The notes: a model not told the origin generated them from the letters alone. Shown: positions 1 through 10,328, counted from the stretch's first letter. The stretch: DNA of 64,000 bases from an uncultured Prevotellaceae bacterium (GCA_947302275.1 CAMYUW010000002.1:1-64000), one strand, 5' to 3'. Program-made: numbers and translations.

Positions 1-1715
1 AGTTGCCCAGCAATGCCAAGGCGGGTTATGTCATCCGCCGCATCCTGCGCCGTGCTGTCCGCTACGGTTATACGTTCTTGGGCTTCCGTGAGGCCTTTAT
101 GTATCGTCTCATTGACACTCTTATCGAAAGTATGGGTGAGGCCTATCCCGAGATCAAGGCCCAAGCCGACCTCATCAAGCATGTCACCAAGGAGGAGGAA
201 GATGCATTCCTGCGCACTTTGGAGACTGGTATGAAACTGATCGAGAAGGTGATTGCCGATACCAAGGCTGCCGGTAAGCAGGTGGTTGACGGTAAAGAAG
301 CTTTCACGCTCTATGACACCTTTGGTTTCCCCCTTGACCTCACCGAGCTCATTCTGCGTGAGAACGGAATGACCGTCAACGAGGAGGAATTCAATGTTGA
401 AATGCAAAAACAGAAACAGCGTGCCCGCAATGCTGCCGCTGTCGAGGCAACCGATTGGGTGGAACTCAAGGACGGTGTGACCGAGTTTGTGGGTTACGAC
501 CTCACCGAGTGCGATGTGAACATCCTGCGCTACCGCAAGGTGACCCAGAAGAATAAGTCCTTCTACCAGATTGTGCTTGACCGCTCACCGTTCTATGCCG
601 AGATGGGTGGCCAGGTAGGTGATCGTGGCATCCTCAAGTTGGGTGACGAGGTTATCGAGGTGAATGACACCAAGCGTGAGAACAACCTGCCGGTACACAT
701 TACGGCCAAGTTGCCTAGTGATGTAAATGCCACGCTCCATGCCGCTATCGACTTGGATGCCCGACATGCCACTGAATGCAACCACACTGCAACCCACCTG
801 TTGCATGCCGCCCTGCGTCAAGTGCTGGGCAGCCATGTCGAGCAGAAAGGTTCTTATGTAGATCCCCACTCGTTGCGTTTCGACTTCTCTCATTTCCGTA
901 AAGTGACCCCCGAGGAAATTCGTCAAGTCGAGCACTTGGCCAACAAGATGATCCGCAATGCGATTCCGCGTGAGGAGCATCGCGAGATGCCTATCGACGA
1001 GGCTAGGAAGATGGGTGCCATGGCTCTCTTCGGTGAGAAGTACGGCGACCATGTGCGTGTCATCAAGTATGGTGACTCTATAGAGCTGTGTGGTGGCACC
1101 CATGTGCCCAACTCGGGTAACATCGGCATGGTGCGCATCGTGAGCGAGAGCAGTATCGCCGCAGGCATCCGCCGTATCGAGGCGGTAACCGGCGCTGTTG
1201 TCGAGGATATGCTCGACCACTTCCAGGACTCGATGGCTCGCGTCAAGGAATTGCTGAACAATGCTCCTGATGCCATCACAGCATTGCAGAAGTCTCTTGC
1301 CGAGAATGCCGATCTCAAGAAACAGGTCGATGATTTCATGAAACAACGCATCGCTATCCTTGCCAAGCAACTCATCTCTGAGGGTAAGCAGGAGAACGGC
1401 ATCAATGTCATCGTTCTCACGGGTGAGCGCATGCCCGACATCGTCAAGGGTGTCGCTCTCGCCATTAAGGCCGATTGTCCCGAGACAACCGCTTTCATGG
1501 CTGCTACCGAGTTTGAGGGTAAACCCATGCTCACTGTCATGCTGAGTGAGGACATCGTTAAGAGCGGCAAGAATGCCGGTAACATCGTGCGTGGTGCTGC
1601 AAAATGCATCCAGGGCGGCGGTGGCGGTCAGCCTCATTTCGCCCAGGCTGGTGGACGCAATCCGCAAGGCCTCGAAGATGCAATGACGGCCATGCGTGAT
1701 GCTCTGCTTCAGTAA
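1..1715 (+). CDS. alaS: Alanyl-tRNA synthetase, 3' part (5' end outside window)
   Basis: Charges tRNA-Ala with alanine in the cytoplasm. The window opens inside the gene; the reading frame starts at base 3 and about 570 codons are present of a usual 870-880. What is visible is the end of the catalytic/tRNA-recognition part, then the editing domain with its zinc ligands: HTATH (H261 and H265 of the visible part) and C363GGTH367, which clear mis-charged Ser/Gly-tRNA. The C-terminal DHHA1-like region ends in the glycine-rich [14 protein letters not shown] signature. The assignment is secure. The first visible codons are internal, so no start can be given. A strong inverted repeat follows the stop codon. 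Confidence 0.97.
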   Translation, partial: LPSNAKAGYVIRRILRRAVRYGYTFLGFREAFMYRLIDTLIESMGEAYPEIKAQADLIKHVTKEEEDAFLRTLETGMKLIEKVIADTKAAGKQVVDGKEAFTLYDTFGFPLDLTELILRENGMTVNEEEFNVEMQKQKQRARNAAAVEATDWVELKDGVTEFVGYDLTECDVNILRYRKVTQKNKSFYQIVLDRSPFYAEMGGQVGDRGILKLGDEVIEVNDTKRENNLPVHITAKLPSDVNATLHAAIDLDARHATECNHTATHLLHAALRQVLGSHVEQKGSYVDPHSLRFDFSHFRKVTPEEIRQVEHLANKMIRNAIPREEHREMPIDEARKMGAMALFGEKYGDHVRVIKYGDSIELCGGTHVPNSGNIGMVRIVSESSIAAGIRRIEAVTGAVVEDMLDHFQDSMARVKELLNNAPDAITALQKSLAENADLKKQVDDFMKQRIAILAKQLISEGKQENGINVIVLTGERMPDIVKGVALAIKADCPETTAFMAATEFEGKPMLTVMLSEDIVKSGKNAGNIVRGAAKCIQGGGGGQPHFAQAGGRNPQGLEDAMTAMRDALLQ

Positions 1716-1720
1716 AGTAT

Positions 1721-1774
1721 ATGTCGCTGCCACTCCCGGTTTTTTTGGACTGAAGGGTTGGCAGCGACATTTTA
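1721..1774 (+). terminator. Rho-independent-like hairpin after alaS
   Basis: A perfect 12-bp inverted repeat (1721-1732 with 1759-1770, arm ATGTCGCTGCCA) begins five bases after the alaS stop and is followed by TTTATATAT. The 26-base loop is longer than usual. It probably ends alaS transcription ahead of the exchanger gene. Confidence 0.6.
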
Positions 1775-1790
1775 TATATCGGTTTTAAAG

Positions 1791-2765
1791 ATGGATTATT
1801 TATTGCTTGTTGTTGGCCTAGGCTTGTTATTACTCGCGGCCAATTACATCGTGGACTCATCAGTAGCGATTGCCCAGCGGGCCAAGATATCTAATTTTAT
1901 CATTGGTCTTACAATTGTGGGTATAGGCACCAGTGCACCCGAGTTGTTCGTGTCAGTGTCCTCGGCATTGAAAGGAAGTGGTGACATCGCTATGGGTAAT
2001 GTCATTGGTTCTAATATTGCCAACATCTTCCTCATCTTGGGTGTTACGGCGATGATTTATCCCTTTGATATCGAGCGGCTGCAACGTCGACGTGATATTC
2101 CGTTCTTGATTTTAGCTACCCTTTTTGTCGCCCTAATTGCCAATGACTCGATAGTCCCTGGTATCAACGAGAACAAGCTGAACAACCTTGATGGTATTGT
2201 ACTGCTTATCTGCTTTATCGGCTATATGTGTTGGGTCGTCATTCAAAAAGGAAAGGATCCAAAGGCTGCTATAATGGAAGCCGACGAAGAGGCGAAATCG
2301 TCACTTTCGGGCAAAGCGCCCTGGCTGTTGTGGACTATTGCGATTGCCTCATTGGCCGGGCTCATTTATGGCGGTAACTTGTTTCTGGATAGTGCCAAGA
2401 ATCTGGCGCGGGCCTGGGGTATGAGTGAAGCGGTCATCGCCATCACTATCGTGGCGGTAGGCACATCGTTACCCGAGCTGGTAACTGCTATCGTAGCAGC
2501 GACTAAGAAAAATCCCCAGTTGGCGCTCGGAAACGTCATCGGCAGCAACCTGTTCAACCTGATGTTTATCTTGGGTACAGCCTCAACGGTTCATTCGATG
2601 GCATTCGTGGACATAAACCTTATCGATTATTTGATGATGTTTGTGGCTTCAGTCATGCTGTATGTTGTAGTGCTGACTTTCAAAAAGGACAAGATGGACA
2701 GGGTTGAGGGTTTTATTTTCTTCGCTACTTATATCGGCTACATGGTCTATCTCCTCATGCGTTAA
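1791..2765 (+). CDS. Calcium/sodium antiporter, CaCA family (YrbG-like)
   Basis: Integral membrane cation exchanger of 324 residues, the usual size for bacterial YrbG-type members. It has two inverted homologous halves. Each contains the alpha-repeat signature: GIGTSAPELFVS with GNVIGSNIANIF in the first half, and AVGTSLPELVTA with GNVIGSNLFNLM in the second. The Glu in each PEL motif is the ion-coordinating residue in this family. About ten hydrophobic segments are visible, with a charged cytoplasmic loop (around residues 155-185) between the halves. I chose ATG 1791; an upstream in-frame TTG at 1758 lies inside the terminator stem and is unlikely. Ion specificity cannot be told from sequence. 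Confidence 0.9.
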   Translation: MDYLLLVVGLGLLLLAANYIVDSSVAIAQRAKISNFIIGLTIVGIGTSAPELFVSVSSALKGSGDIAMGNVIGSNIANIFLILGVTAMIYPFDIERLQRRRDIPFLILATLFVALIANDSIVPGINENKLNNLDGIVLLICFIGYMCWVVIQKGKDPKAAIMEADEEAKSSLSGKAPWLLWTIAIASLAGLIYGGNLFLDSAKNLARAWGMSEAVIAITIVAVGTSLPELVTAIVAATKKNPQLALGNVIGSNLFNLMFILGTASTVHSMAFVDINLIDYLMMFVASVMLYVVVLTFKKDKMDRVEGFIFFATYIGYMVYLLMR

Positions 2766-2809
2766 ACCTAATCGGTCCATAATAGTCTAATATTCAAATT
2801 GATCGACAG

Positions 2810-4084
2810 ATGAAATACCGCCATTTTATATCGTTTATCTGCCTGGCTCTCATTTCTATGGCTACATCGGCTCAGGGTAGGGTAGATACCCGCGTGCATA
2901 TTTTTGATAGCAATGTACGCTCGCTCAAGGTGTGCCTGGCCAACAACATGTATGTTCCCCCGGTACTCATGATGGGTGGTGATGACCGCTTGATTGTGAA
3001 CTTTGACTATCTGGACTATGATGTGCATTATCTGCGTTACAGTGTGACCCACTGCAATGCCGATTGGCAACCGTCACAATTGGTCGAGAGCGAATACGTG
3101 AGCGGCTTTAATTATGCCGACATTGATGATTATGAGCAAAGTGAAGCCACTTATGTTCATTATTACAATTATCAGTTCATGCTGCCCAATGCCGACATGG
3201 ATTTTCTTGTTAGCGGCAACTACCTGCTCACGGTTTATGAGCAGGATGATCCAGACAAGATACTGTTCCAGACTCGTTTTTCAGTTTGCGAAGGCGCGGT
3301 GAGTGTGTTCCCGCAAGTGACTTCTCGCACCGAGGTGGAATATAACAACCGTTTTCAGCAGGTGTCGTTTGAGGTTCGCTATAAGCCTAATCAGATCAAG
3401 GACCCTTATAGTGAACTCACTTGTGTGGTAACCCAGAACTCCCGCCAGGACAATGAGGTAATTGTCAAGCGTCCCATGATGGTTGGCGTGGATCATGTTA
3501 CCTATGATCACAACCGTGATCTCATTTTCCCGGCAGGAAATGAGTTCCGCCGCTTTGAGACGGTCAATGCACATAACATCAACATGGGCGTACAGTCTAT
3601 CCGATATTACGACCCCATGTATCATGCCGTCCTGATGGCTGACGAGCCTCGTGCCGAATTGCAATATTTGTATGATCAGACGCAATTTGGCCGTTTTACC
3701 ATCCGAAATGCAGAGGCCTACGGCGAGAACGCTCTTGAGGCCGATTACATGATTACTCATTTTACCCTGGACACCAACGGCAAACTCAACGGTGGTAACG
3801 TATGGCTATATGGAGAATTCAACGAGGGTTATCCGGCATCTCAGGCCATGATGAAATATGATGCCGCCAGCGGGTGTTACACTGCTGACCTGCTTCTCAA
3901 ACAAGGTGCCTATAATTACTTGTATCTTTGGGTGCCTGATGGAACATCAGTAGGCCAGACCTCCCGTATTGAAGGTGACCACTACGAAACGGTCAATGAA
4001 TACCTTGTCAAGGTTTATGATCGTCCCATGGGTGAGCGTTACGACCGCTTGGTCGGCTACGGTGTAGCCCACTCTGGCAAGTGA
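2810..4084 (+). CDS. Type IX secretion system plug protein (DUF5103)
   Basis: Secreted or periplasmic 424-residue protein with a clear signal peptide (MKYRHFISFICLALISMATSA, cleavage near residue 21). The family (DUF5103) is confined to Bacteroidota and is known as the Plug that closes the lateral opening of the SprA/Sov translocon of the type IX secretion system. Typical features seen are the N-terminal strand-rich domain with DDRLIVNFDYL and HYLRYSVTHCNADWQPSQL, and a C-terminal Ig-like or CBM48-like domain (about residues 315-410) with NGGNVWLYGEFN and GAYNYLYLW. It is a single gene closed by a strong terminator. Its presence implies the organism has a T9SS, relevant to the sorting-tail-like C-terminus at 49.2 kb. 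Confidence 0.85.
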   Translation: MKYRHFISFICLALISMATSAQGRVDTRVHIFDSNVRSLKVCLANNMYVPPVLMMGGDDRLIVNFDYLDYDVHYLRYSVTHCNADWQPSQLVESEYVSGFNYADIDDYEQSEATYVHYYNYQFMLPNADMDFLVSGNYLLTVYEQDDPDKILFQTRFSVCEGAVSVFPQVTSRTEVEYNNRFQQVSFEVRYKPNQIKDPYSELTCVVTQNSRQDNEVIVKRPMMVGVDHVTYDHNRDLIFPAGNEFRRFETVNAHNINMGVQSIRYYDPMYHAVLMADEPRAELQYLYDQTQFGRFTIRNAEAYGENALEADYMITHFTLDTNGKLNGGNVWLYGEFNEGYPASQAMMKYDAASGCYTADLLLKQGAYNYLYLWVPDGTSVGQTSRIEGDHYETVNEYLVKVYDRPMGERYDRLVGYGVAHSGK

Positions 4085-4120
4085 TCCCGCTCGAATAACC
4101 CAGTTTCACATTGATTGAAT

Positions 4121-4169
4121 ACACTGAGCCGGAATGATAACTAGGCATTCCGGCTCAGTGTGGTTTTTT
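4121..4169 (+). terminator. Rho-independent terminator
   Basis: Perfect 16-bp stem (4121-4136 with 4146-4161, containing CTGAGCCGGAATG), 9-base loop, then GG and six T residues. It ends the plug-protein transcript. Confidence 0.92.
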
Positions 4170-4219
4170 GTAACTGGTATTCATTATTTAGAATGAATCT
4201 TCAAAATTCTTTAAAATAT

Positions 4220-4252
4220 TTTGATTTTTTATATCAAAATTGCTTATTTTTG
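4220..4252 (+). promoter_or_regulatory. Bacteroidota-type promoter of the C10 protease gene
   Basis: The -33 element TTTG (4220-4223) is separated by 21 bases from the -7 box TATTTTTG (4245-4252), matching the TTTG-N19..21-TAnnTTTG consensus of the Bacteroidota primary sigma factor. The start codon follows at 4304, leaving a leader of about 45 bases. Confidence 0.75.
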
Positions 4253-4303
4253 CGGTCTAAAAGTATTAATATTTCAATGTTTAATCTTAAAAACTTATAG
4301 CGT

Positions 4304-6685
4304 ATGAAAAAGTCACTGATTTTTGTCATTTTAATGATGTGCGTGATGCGGGTGGCTGCAGCCGATGTCAATTTGGCGACTGCCCAGTCAACTGCAGTAA
4401 ATTTTTTGAAGAGTAATTCTCGCGCTCATCATCTTGCTGGTGTTCCAGCCAAAGGTATCAGACTGCTGCAAGCCGAGGCCAATTCGTCCCATGCCGAAAA
4501 GGCTGTGTACTACATCTTCCTCACCGATCAGAATTTTGTCATTGTCTCGGGTGATGACCGTGCACCACAGATTCTAGGATGGGGTGACCGCCCAGTGGAC
4601 GTGAATTCCATTCCCGACAACATGAGGAATTTACTGGACATCTACAAGAAACAAATCGAGTACCTCCAAGCTCATCCTGGCCTGGTTGTTGAACAACCCA
4701 AGCTTAATGATCGACCGAGCATCCCTTCTGTTGCTCCTTTAATCACGGCCAGGTGGGATCAAAAAGAACCGTACTACAATCAATGTCCGGTCTTTGATGG
4801 AAAGTACAGTGTGACAGGGTGCCCCGCCACTTCTCTGGCGATGGTGTTCAACTACTGGAAATATCCTACAGGACCAACTCCCCCTGTTGAGGGTTATACC
4901 AATTCCAGCGACGATTACCCGTATGAGATACCTGCATTGCCCTCCATCACCTTTGATTGGGACAACATGCTTGACGTTTATAAAAACGTTGAATACTCTA
5001 CCGTTCAGGCCGATGCTGTCGCATGGCTAATGCGCTACATCGGTCAGGTTGAGCAATTGCAGTACACCCCCACCGGCACTGGCGGTTATAGTGAGGACAT
5101 CATCCATACCGTCAACTTTTTTGGCTATGATGAAGATTTGGTTGAACTGGTTTATAAAGGCAAATTGGCTGTCAATTACGACGACTCGTTGCTGATTGAG
5201 GATGACGAATGGCATGCGATGCTTCAAAATGAACTTCGCGAAGGCCGTCCAGTGGTATATAGCAGTTATTTCCGTGAATGGTGGAGACTGTCAGGCCATG
5301 CTTACACTGTTGATGGATACGATGCCAGCAATGGTACCTATCATGTCAATTGGGGCTGGAGTGGCAGCTATGATGGCTACTTTGTTTTGCATGGGTTTTA
5401 TGGGTCCTTGGATATGAATTTCAATGTTGCGCAACAAATGGTTATGGGTATCCAGCCAGCACCTTCAAGCCCAACGATTAAAGCGATAAGGTCGATGGTG
5501 TATCTTGACGGTGTTGTAGGACATCCATCAACGGGCAATTTCACGGTTAAGGGCTATGAACTGACCGGTAATGTGACCTTGACACTCAATGACGAGAGTG
5601 GATCATTCTCGATTGATGCCACCACTGTTACCGCTAATGAACTTGGCAACGGCAAGGTCATTACTGTGACCTATGATCCTCAAACATCAGGCTACCACTC
5701 AGCCACGATTACCTTGTCTTGTCCAGGAGCAGAGGATAAGACTGTTATGGTCACGGGTAAGGCCGTGTTAGATACAACGCTACCTTTCTTGCTGCCTGCT
5801 GATAGTTCTTATATCAATTCGACTCAATTCCGTGCCGATTGGAGCGATGAGACACCTGATGAGAATGTGGTAAACTACATCCTTAATGTCTACACGCGTC
5901 CCGAAGTGGAGTTAATTGATTATCTCTCGGGTGATCCTTATCCCGATGAATGCCATGCTATCGTTCTATCTGAGCCATGGAGCGGTGCCTCAGTTTCAGC
6001 TGGTCGCAATTCATTTTATTTTGCTGAATATATACTTGATGGCCATATCTCCTATACCGTCCCCTATGGTTTCACTAATCAAATCTTTAGTGTGGAAATA
6101 ACAACAGCAACTTGGAGTGATGGCCTTTGTAGTGGCATTATGACCGTAGAGTCAGAGCAAACTGAGCCTGCGGACTATTATCTTGATCCAGGAGATACCC
6201 ATACTTGGCTTGTGACAGCCAGCAGCGGTGAAAAGATTACACTTAATTCGCCAGACATGGGCCATTGTCCTTACATGAGTATGCTCAAAATCTATGCGGG
6301 TGACATCACACAGTCCAGTGGCACTCAGCCTGCTGATGCTGTTAACCGCATGATTCCCTTCATCACCGACAAATTCTACACGGTGACCGATTTGCCCGCT
6401 GAGGGAACTTATGTCTACAAGGTGAAAGCCCAGTATGCTGATGGTACAGAGAGTGCGTGGAGCAACAGGCAGACAGTAACCTTGTTTGATAGTGGCCATA
6501 GTTTCGCTGTTGGTGACGTTAACCATGATGGTGTTGTTTCCATCAAAGATGTGTCCAACTTGATTGACTATCTATTGGGTGACAATATTACTATTTGCGC
6601 TACCTGCGCCGACGTAATGCCCGATGGCTCCATCAGTATAGCCGATGTGATAACCCTCATCGACAAGCTGCTGGGAGGCAATTGA
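4304..6685 (+). CDS. Secreted C10 (streptopain/SpeB-like) cysteine protease with C-terminal dockerin
   Basis: Exported cysteine protease of 793 residues. Order of parts: signal peptide (1-19), inhibitory Spi-type propeptide (about 20-125, including YYIFLTDQNFVIVSGDDRA), C10 catalytic domain (about 145-385) with nucleophile Cys173 in TGCPATSLAMVF and His332 in GHAYTVDGYD followed by HVNWGWSGSYDGY, then an Ig-like segment, a second beta-rich segment, and two dockerin-like EF-hand repeats at the very C-terminus (GDVNHDGVVSIKDVSNLIDYLLG and a second, degenerate repeat with DGSISIADVITLIDKLLGG). C10 enzymes are extracellular proteases such as SpeB and interpain. The dockerin-like end may act as an anchoring or calcium-binding stabiliser. 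Single gene with its own promoter and terminator. Confidence 0.92.
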   Translation: MKKSLIFVILMMCVMRVAAADVNLATAQSTAVNFLKSNSRAHHLAGVPAKGIRLLQAEANSSHAEKAVYYIFLTDQNFVIVSGDDRAPQILGWGDRPVDVNSIPDNMRNLLDIYKKQIEYLQAHPGLVVEQPKLNDRPSIPSVAPLITARWDQKEPYYNQCPVFDGKYSVTGCPATSLAMVFNYWKYPTGPTPPVEGYTNSSDDYPYEIPALPSITFDWDNMLDVYKNVEYSTVQADAVAWLMRYIGQVEQLQYTPTGTGGYSEDIIHTVNFFGYDEDLVELVYKGKLAVNYDDSLLIEDDEWHAMLQNELREGRPVVYSSYFREWWRLSGHAYTVDGYDASNGTYHVNWGWSGSYDGYFVLHGFYGSLDMNFNVAQQMVMGIQPAPSSPTIKAIRSMVYLDGVVGHPSTGNFTVKGYELTGNVTLTLNDESGSFSIDATTVTANELGNGKVITVTYDPQTSGYHSATITLSCPGAEDKTVMVTGKAVLDTTLPFLLPADSSYINSTQFRADWSDETPDENVVNYILNVYTRPEVELIDYLSGDPYPDECHAIVLSEPWSGASVSAGRNSFYFAEYILDGHISYTVPYGFTNQIFSVEITTATWSDGLCSGIMTVESEQTEPADYYLDPGDTHTWLVTASSGEKITLNSPDMGHCPYMSMLKIYAGDITQSSGTQPADAVNRMIPFITDKFYTVTDLPAEGTYVYKVKAQYADGTESAWSNRQTVTLFDSGHSFAVGDVNHDGVVSIKDVSNLIDYLLGDNITICATCADVMPDGSISIADVITLIDKLLGGN

Positions 6686-6701
6686 TGACTGATGTTGCGC
6701 T

Positions 6702-6758
6702 GTGAGAGATGAAAAAAGCCTGGAACTTTTTGCGTTCCAGGCTTTTTTCATCTCTCAC
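6702..6758. terminator. Bidirectional terminator between C10 protease and nspC
   Basis: Perfect 25-bp inverted repeat (6702-6726 with 6734-6758) around a 7-base loop. The stem contains an A6/T6 tract on either side of the GC-rich apex GCCTGGAAC, so both orientations give hairpin plus T-run. It serves the plus-strand C10 gene and the minus-strand nspC gene, which converge here. Confidence 0.93.
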
Positions 6759-6772
6759 ATGTATTTTGCAAG

Positions 6773-7918
6773 TCAACTCATTCTGGTCTTATAGTCGATG
6801 TAGTCAAATTCCCGCAGTACTTCTATGGTTCCGTCTATGCGCTTGAGCAGTATGGACGGGTGATGGATGCCGTTAAACATATTTGTCTTGACGGTCGTGT
6901 AGTGATTCATGTCCTCAAAGGTGATTCGGTCACCCCGCTTTAAGGGCTCCTCAAAACTCCAATCACCCACATAGTCACCACTCAGGCATGAATTGCCGCC
7001 CATGCGGTAGGTCGGCTTCGTCGGGTCAACCTCGTTGAGCGCTTGGGAAATATTGGGTTGATAAGGCATTTCCAGGCAATCGGGCATGTGGCAGGCAAAA
7101 GAAACATCCACAATTGCTGTGGAAATGCCGCTATTGGTCACAATGTCAACCACGCTGGCTTCCAGATCACCCGTCTGCCAGCACCAGGCACTACCTGGCT
7201 CTAGAATAATCTGCAAGTTGGGATAGGCACCCTGGAAAGCACCCAATACCTGCTCCAGATGCCGGATGTTGTAGCCCTCACGGGTCATCAGATGGCCTCC
7301 GCCCATGTTTAGCCATTTGAGCTGAGGCAGGAATTTGCCAAATTGCTGTTTCAATGCCAATAACACTTTTTCCAGATCAAAGCTGGTGCTCTCGCACAAG
7401 GCATGGAAATGAAATCCTTCAATCCCTTCGGGCAATTCTTCAAGGTCGCTTGCCAGCACGCCAAAGCGGGATCCTGGGCAACAAGGATTGTAAATATCGG
7501 TCTCGATAACTGAGCACATCGGGTTGACCCTTAATCCGCAACTTACCTGTTCGCCCGGAAAGTCGGTGTTATGTTTTTTCACGCGGTCGGCAAACCGCAT
7601 GTATTGTTCGATGGAGTTGAATGTAATGTGTGAACTGCCAGCTATATAGGCGTCGATGGTCTCGTCGGTATAGGCTGGGCAATAGGTGTGGGTACGGCAC
7701 TTGAGTTCATCGATGGCCAGCAGCATTTCGTTGATTGAACTGGCTGTGGACTCGATGCCATATTCCCTGAAAATGTCAAAGGTCCTCCATAAAGCATTGG
7801 CCTTGAAAGCCATGATGATATCTACTCCCGTACGCTGGGCAACACCGGTAATCAGTTCGATGTTGCGGCGCAGTTTTTCCTCATACACAATATAATAAGG
7901 TGTCTTGTACTCTTCCAT
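6773..7918 (-). CDS. nspC: Carboxynorspermidine decarboxylase
   Basis: PLP-dependent decarboxylase (fold III, alanine racemase-like) that makes norspermidine or spermidine from the carboxylated precursor in the alternative polyamine pathway common in gut bacteria. It has 381 residues, the normal length. Lys39 in IIMAFKANALW is the PLP lysine. Other family hallmarks are LRVNPMCSVIETDIYNPCCPGSRFG cut here into its parts RVNP and CCPGSRFG, LNMGGGHLMTREGYN (phosphate binding), ILEPGSAWCWQTG and GNSCLSGDYVGDW. It lies 14 bases downstream of uvrD on the same strand, so co-transcription is likely. The partner carboxynorspermidine dehydrogenase is not in this window. Confidence 0.93.
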   Translation of the reverse strand: MEEYKTPYYIVYEEKLRRNIELITGVAQRTGVDIIMAFKANALWRTFDIFREYGIESTASSINEMLLAIDELKCRTHTYCPAYTDETIDAYIAGSSHITFNSIEQYMRFADRVKKHNTDFPGEQVSCGLRVNPMCSVIETDIYNPCCPGSRFGVLASDLEELPEGIEGFHFHALCESTSFDLEKVLLALKQQFGKFLPQLKWLNMGGGHLMTREGYNIRHLEQVLGAFQGAYPNLQIILEPGSAWCWQTGDLEASVVDIVTNSGISTAIVDVSFACHMPDCLEMPYQPNISQALNEVDPTKPTYRMGGNSCLSGDYVGDWSFEEPLKRGDRITFEDMNHYTTVKTNMFNGIHHPSILLKRIDGTIEVLREFDYIDYKTRMS

Positions 7919-7932
7919 TGTGATATAGTGGT

Positions 7933-10323
7933 TTATAGTATTTCAAATTTTGCGAATTTCAATAGCAGTTTGCGCGTCTGTCCGTCATGAAACGCGACAT
8001 CAATCTTAGGGTCACAGCTGGTGTCGATGTTGGTCACTGTGCCGCGCCCGAACCGCTGGTGCAGAATCTCGCATCCTTCGGTTAGCTCGTCTGCCGTGTG
8101 GATGGTGAAGTTGCCGTTACTGCTGGCGGCTTGCGGGGCTGGTACAGCAGAGGGTTTTGCTGTAGGTGTAGGTTTTATCAATCTGGATGAACGTGATGGG
8201 CTGACTGGAGTGGATGGTCGTGAAGGACGTGCTGGCTCGTTCCACTTGTTGCGAATCTCATCGAGGTCGTCATCGTCTTCCCAACGTGTCCGCTTGCGTG
8301 AAGGTACAGGAGCTGAGTTGGTGGAGCCCATCAGCAGGTATTCAGGCGCAATATCTCGAAGGAAGCGACTCATGACGCAAGATTTGGTCTGACCATTGTG
8401 GTAACGTGACGTGGCGTATGTGATGACACAGTTCACTTCAGCGCGGGTGATCGCAACATACAGCAGTCGTCGTTCCTCTTCAATCTGGTAGAGTGAGTCC
8501 ATGCTCATGGCACTGGGGAACAGATCTTCCTCTACACCGACGATAATCACGTTTCGGAACTCTAGACCTTTAGCGGCATGGACGGTCATTAAGGTGACTT
8601 TCTCGCCATCGGGATCATTCATGTCTTGGTCGGTGAGCAGTGAGGTCTCGGCAAGAAAATCGCCTATTTGGCAGCGATTGTCTCCACTTTCTTCTTTGCC
8701 TTGCTGAAAGTCGCTCACGGCATTCATCAACTCGTCAAGGTTCTCTATGCGGCTAATGTTTTCAGGCGTGTTATCACCCATGAGTACACTCTTGATGCGA
8801 GTACGTCTGATAGCTTCCCTTGCAACCGACAGAGCGTCGTCGCCTTGTTGATTCAATTCAATTAGCCCCTTCATCAGGGAGGTGAAGCCGTCCAGCTTTG
8901 TAAGGGTACCTCGGTTAACATTCAGCCCATACTGCTCGGTGTTGTTCATCACCTGCCATAGGCTCACACCATTTTGGCTAGCGCAATGGGTGATTTTGCC
9001 AACTGTCGTATCGCCGATACCGCGGGTGGGGTAGTTGATGACGCGTCTCAGGGCCTCGTCGTCATCGGGGTTGATGATGAGCCTGAAATAGCAGATGGCA
9101 TCTTTTACTTCCTTGCGCTGGTAAAAAGAGAGCCCGCCGTAGATGCGGTAGGGGATGGCGCTGCGCATGTTGCCGTGCTTGTCGCGGCGTCCTCCATTGC
9201 TCAATGCTTCCTCCAGCACGCGTGACTGGGCATTGGTGCGATAGAGTACTGCATAATCCTCGTAACTGTCGCCTTGCCGTGCTCTTAATGCCGCAATCTG
9301 GTTGGCAACGACATAGGCTTCCTCATAATCGCTGAAACACCTGATGACAGGTATCTTATCACCCACCTGATTTTTGCTGAACAGGTGTTTGGCAATCTGT
9401 CCTTTGTTTTTCTCGATAAGGCTATTAGCGGCATCGGTGATGGTCTGTGTCGAGCGGTAATTGCGTTCCAGTTTAAAAGTCTGGATATCGGGGTAGAAGC
9501 GCTTTAGTCTCAATATGTTGTCGATGTTCGCCCCGCGGAAACTGTAGATGCTTTGAGCATCATCGCCGACCACGCACAGTCGGTTATACTTCTTGCTTAA
9601 CTGGTGCACAATGAGATGCTGCGAGAAGTTGGTGTCTTGATACTCGTCAACCAGGATGTATCGGAAAAACTCCTGATAGCGTTCCAACACTTCTTCGTGG
9701 TCGCGTAACAGGATATTGGTATAGAGTAACAGGTCATCAAAGTCCATCGCTCCAGCTATACGGCAGCGGTTCCAGTAGGCCTTGTAGATGGCAAAGGTTT
9801 GGGGACGTTGTGAATCGCGGTCGGCATCAATGAGGGCCTGATTGCGGGCATAATCCTCGGGCGTGATCAAGGCATTCTTTGCGTTACTGATCTGGTTCTG
9901 GATCGTAGCAGGTTTATAAACCTTGTCGTCAAGGCCCATGTCTTTGACAATGAGTTTGATGAGCGATCGGGAGTCGCTTTGGTCATAGATTGTGAAATCA
10001 GGCTTGAACCCGATAAGTTCAGCATTGCGGCGCAACAGACGGGAGAAAATGGAGTGGAAAGTGCCCATCCACAATTGTGCAGCAACCTCGGGACCAGCCA
10101 GTGGCTCAATGCGCTCGCGCATTTCACGGGCGGCCTTGTTGGTGAACGTGAGTGCCATAATGCGCCACGGCTCGTAACCCTGCCTCAGCAGGTGCACGAT
10201 TTTGTAGGTCAGCACACGTGTCTTGCCTGACCCTGCACCGGCAATCACCAGCTGCGGCCCGTCACAATACTCGACTGCCGCGCGCTGTTGTTGGTTCAAT
10301 TTCCCCAGATAGTCGTCATTCAT
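7933..10323 (-). CDS. ATP-dependent DNA helicase, UvrD/PcrA family (SF1A)
   Basis: 3'-5' DNA helicase for repair and replication restart, 796 residues. Motif Q/I: LNQQQRAAVEY and Walker A GAGSGKT (residues 29-35). Ia: LTFTNKAAREMRER. II: ILVDEYQDTN. III: VVGDDAQSIYSFRGA. IV: LERNYRST. V/VI: VTLMTVHAAKGLEFRNVIIVG and EERRLLYVAITRAE. The proline/serine-rich linker (about 690-745) and short C-terminal domain (HQRFGRGTV) match the PcrA type that contacts RNA polymerase. The promoter box TATTTTTG (10329-10336 on the minus strand) lies only five bases before the ATG, so the mRNA may be leaderless. First gene of a likely uvrD-nspC operon. PcrA versus UvrD naming cannot be decided from this alone. 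Confidence 0.94.
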   Translation of the reverse strand: MNDDYLGKLNQQQRAAVEYCDGPQLVIAGAGSGKTRVLTYKIVHLLRQGYEPWRIMALTFTNKAAREMRERIEPLAGPEVAAQLWMGTFHSIFSRLLRRNAELIGFKPDFTIYDQSDSRSLIKLIVKDMGLDDKVYKPATIQNQISNAKNALITPEDYARNQALIDADRDSQRPQTFAIYKAYWNRCRIAGAMDFDDLLLYTNILLRDHEEVLERYQEFFRYILVDEYQDTNFSQHLIVHQLSKKYNRLCVVGDDAQSIYSFRGANIDNILRLKRFYPDIQTFKLERNYRSTQTITDAANSLIEKNKGQIAKHLFSKNQVGDKIPVIRCFSDYEEAYVVANQIAALRARQGDSYEDYAVLYRTNAQSRVLEEALSNGGRRDKHGNMRSAIPYRIYGGLSFYQRKEVKDAICYFRLIINPDDDEALRRVINYPTRGIGDTTVGKITHCASQNGVSLWQVMNNTEQYGLNVNRGTLTKLDGFTSLMKGLIELNQQGDDALSVAREAIRRTRIKSVLMGDNTPENISRIENLDELMNAVSDFQQGKEESGDNRCQIGDFLAETSLLTDQDMNDPDGEKVTLMTVHAAKGLEFRNVIIVGVEEDLFPSAMSMDSLYQIEEERRLLYVAITRAEVNCVITYATSRYHNGQTKSCVMSRFLRDIAPEYLLMGSTNSAPVPSRKRTRWEDDDDLDEIRNKWNEPARPSRPSTPVSPSRSSRLIKPTPTAKPSAVPAPQAASSNGNFTIHTADELTEGCEILHQRFGRGTVTNIDTSCDPKIDVAFHDGQTRKLLLKFAKFEIL

Positions 10324-10328
10324 GGATG

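Noticed and set aside
585..1733. Long antisense open frame opposite alaS (382 codons)
   Set aside because: Lies entirely over a strongly conserved synthetase gene; no known domain, no promoter box, and its composition follows the complement of alaS codons.
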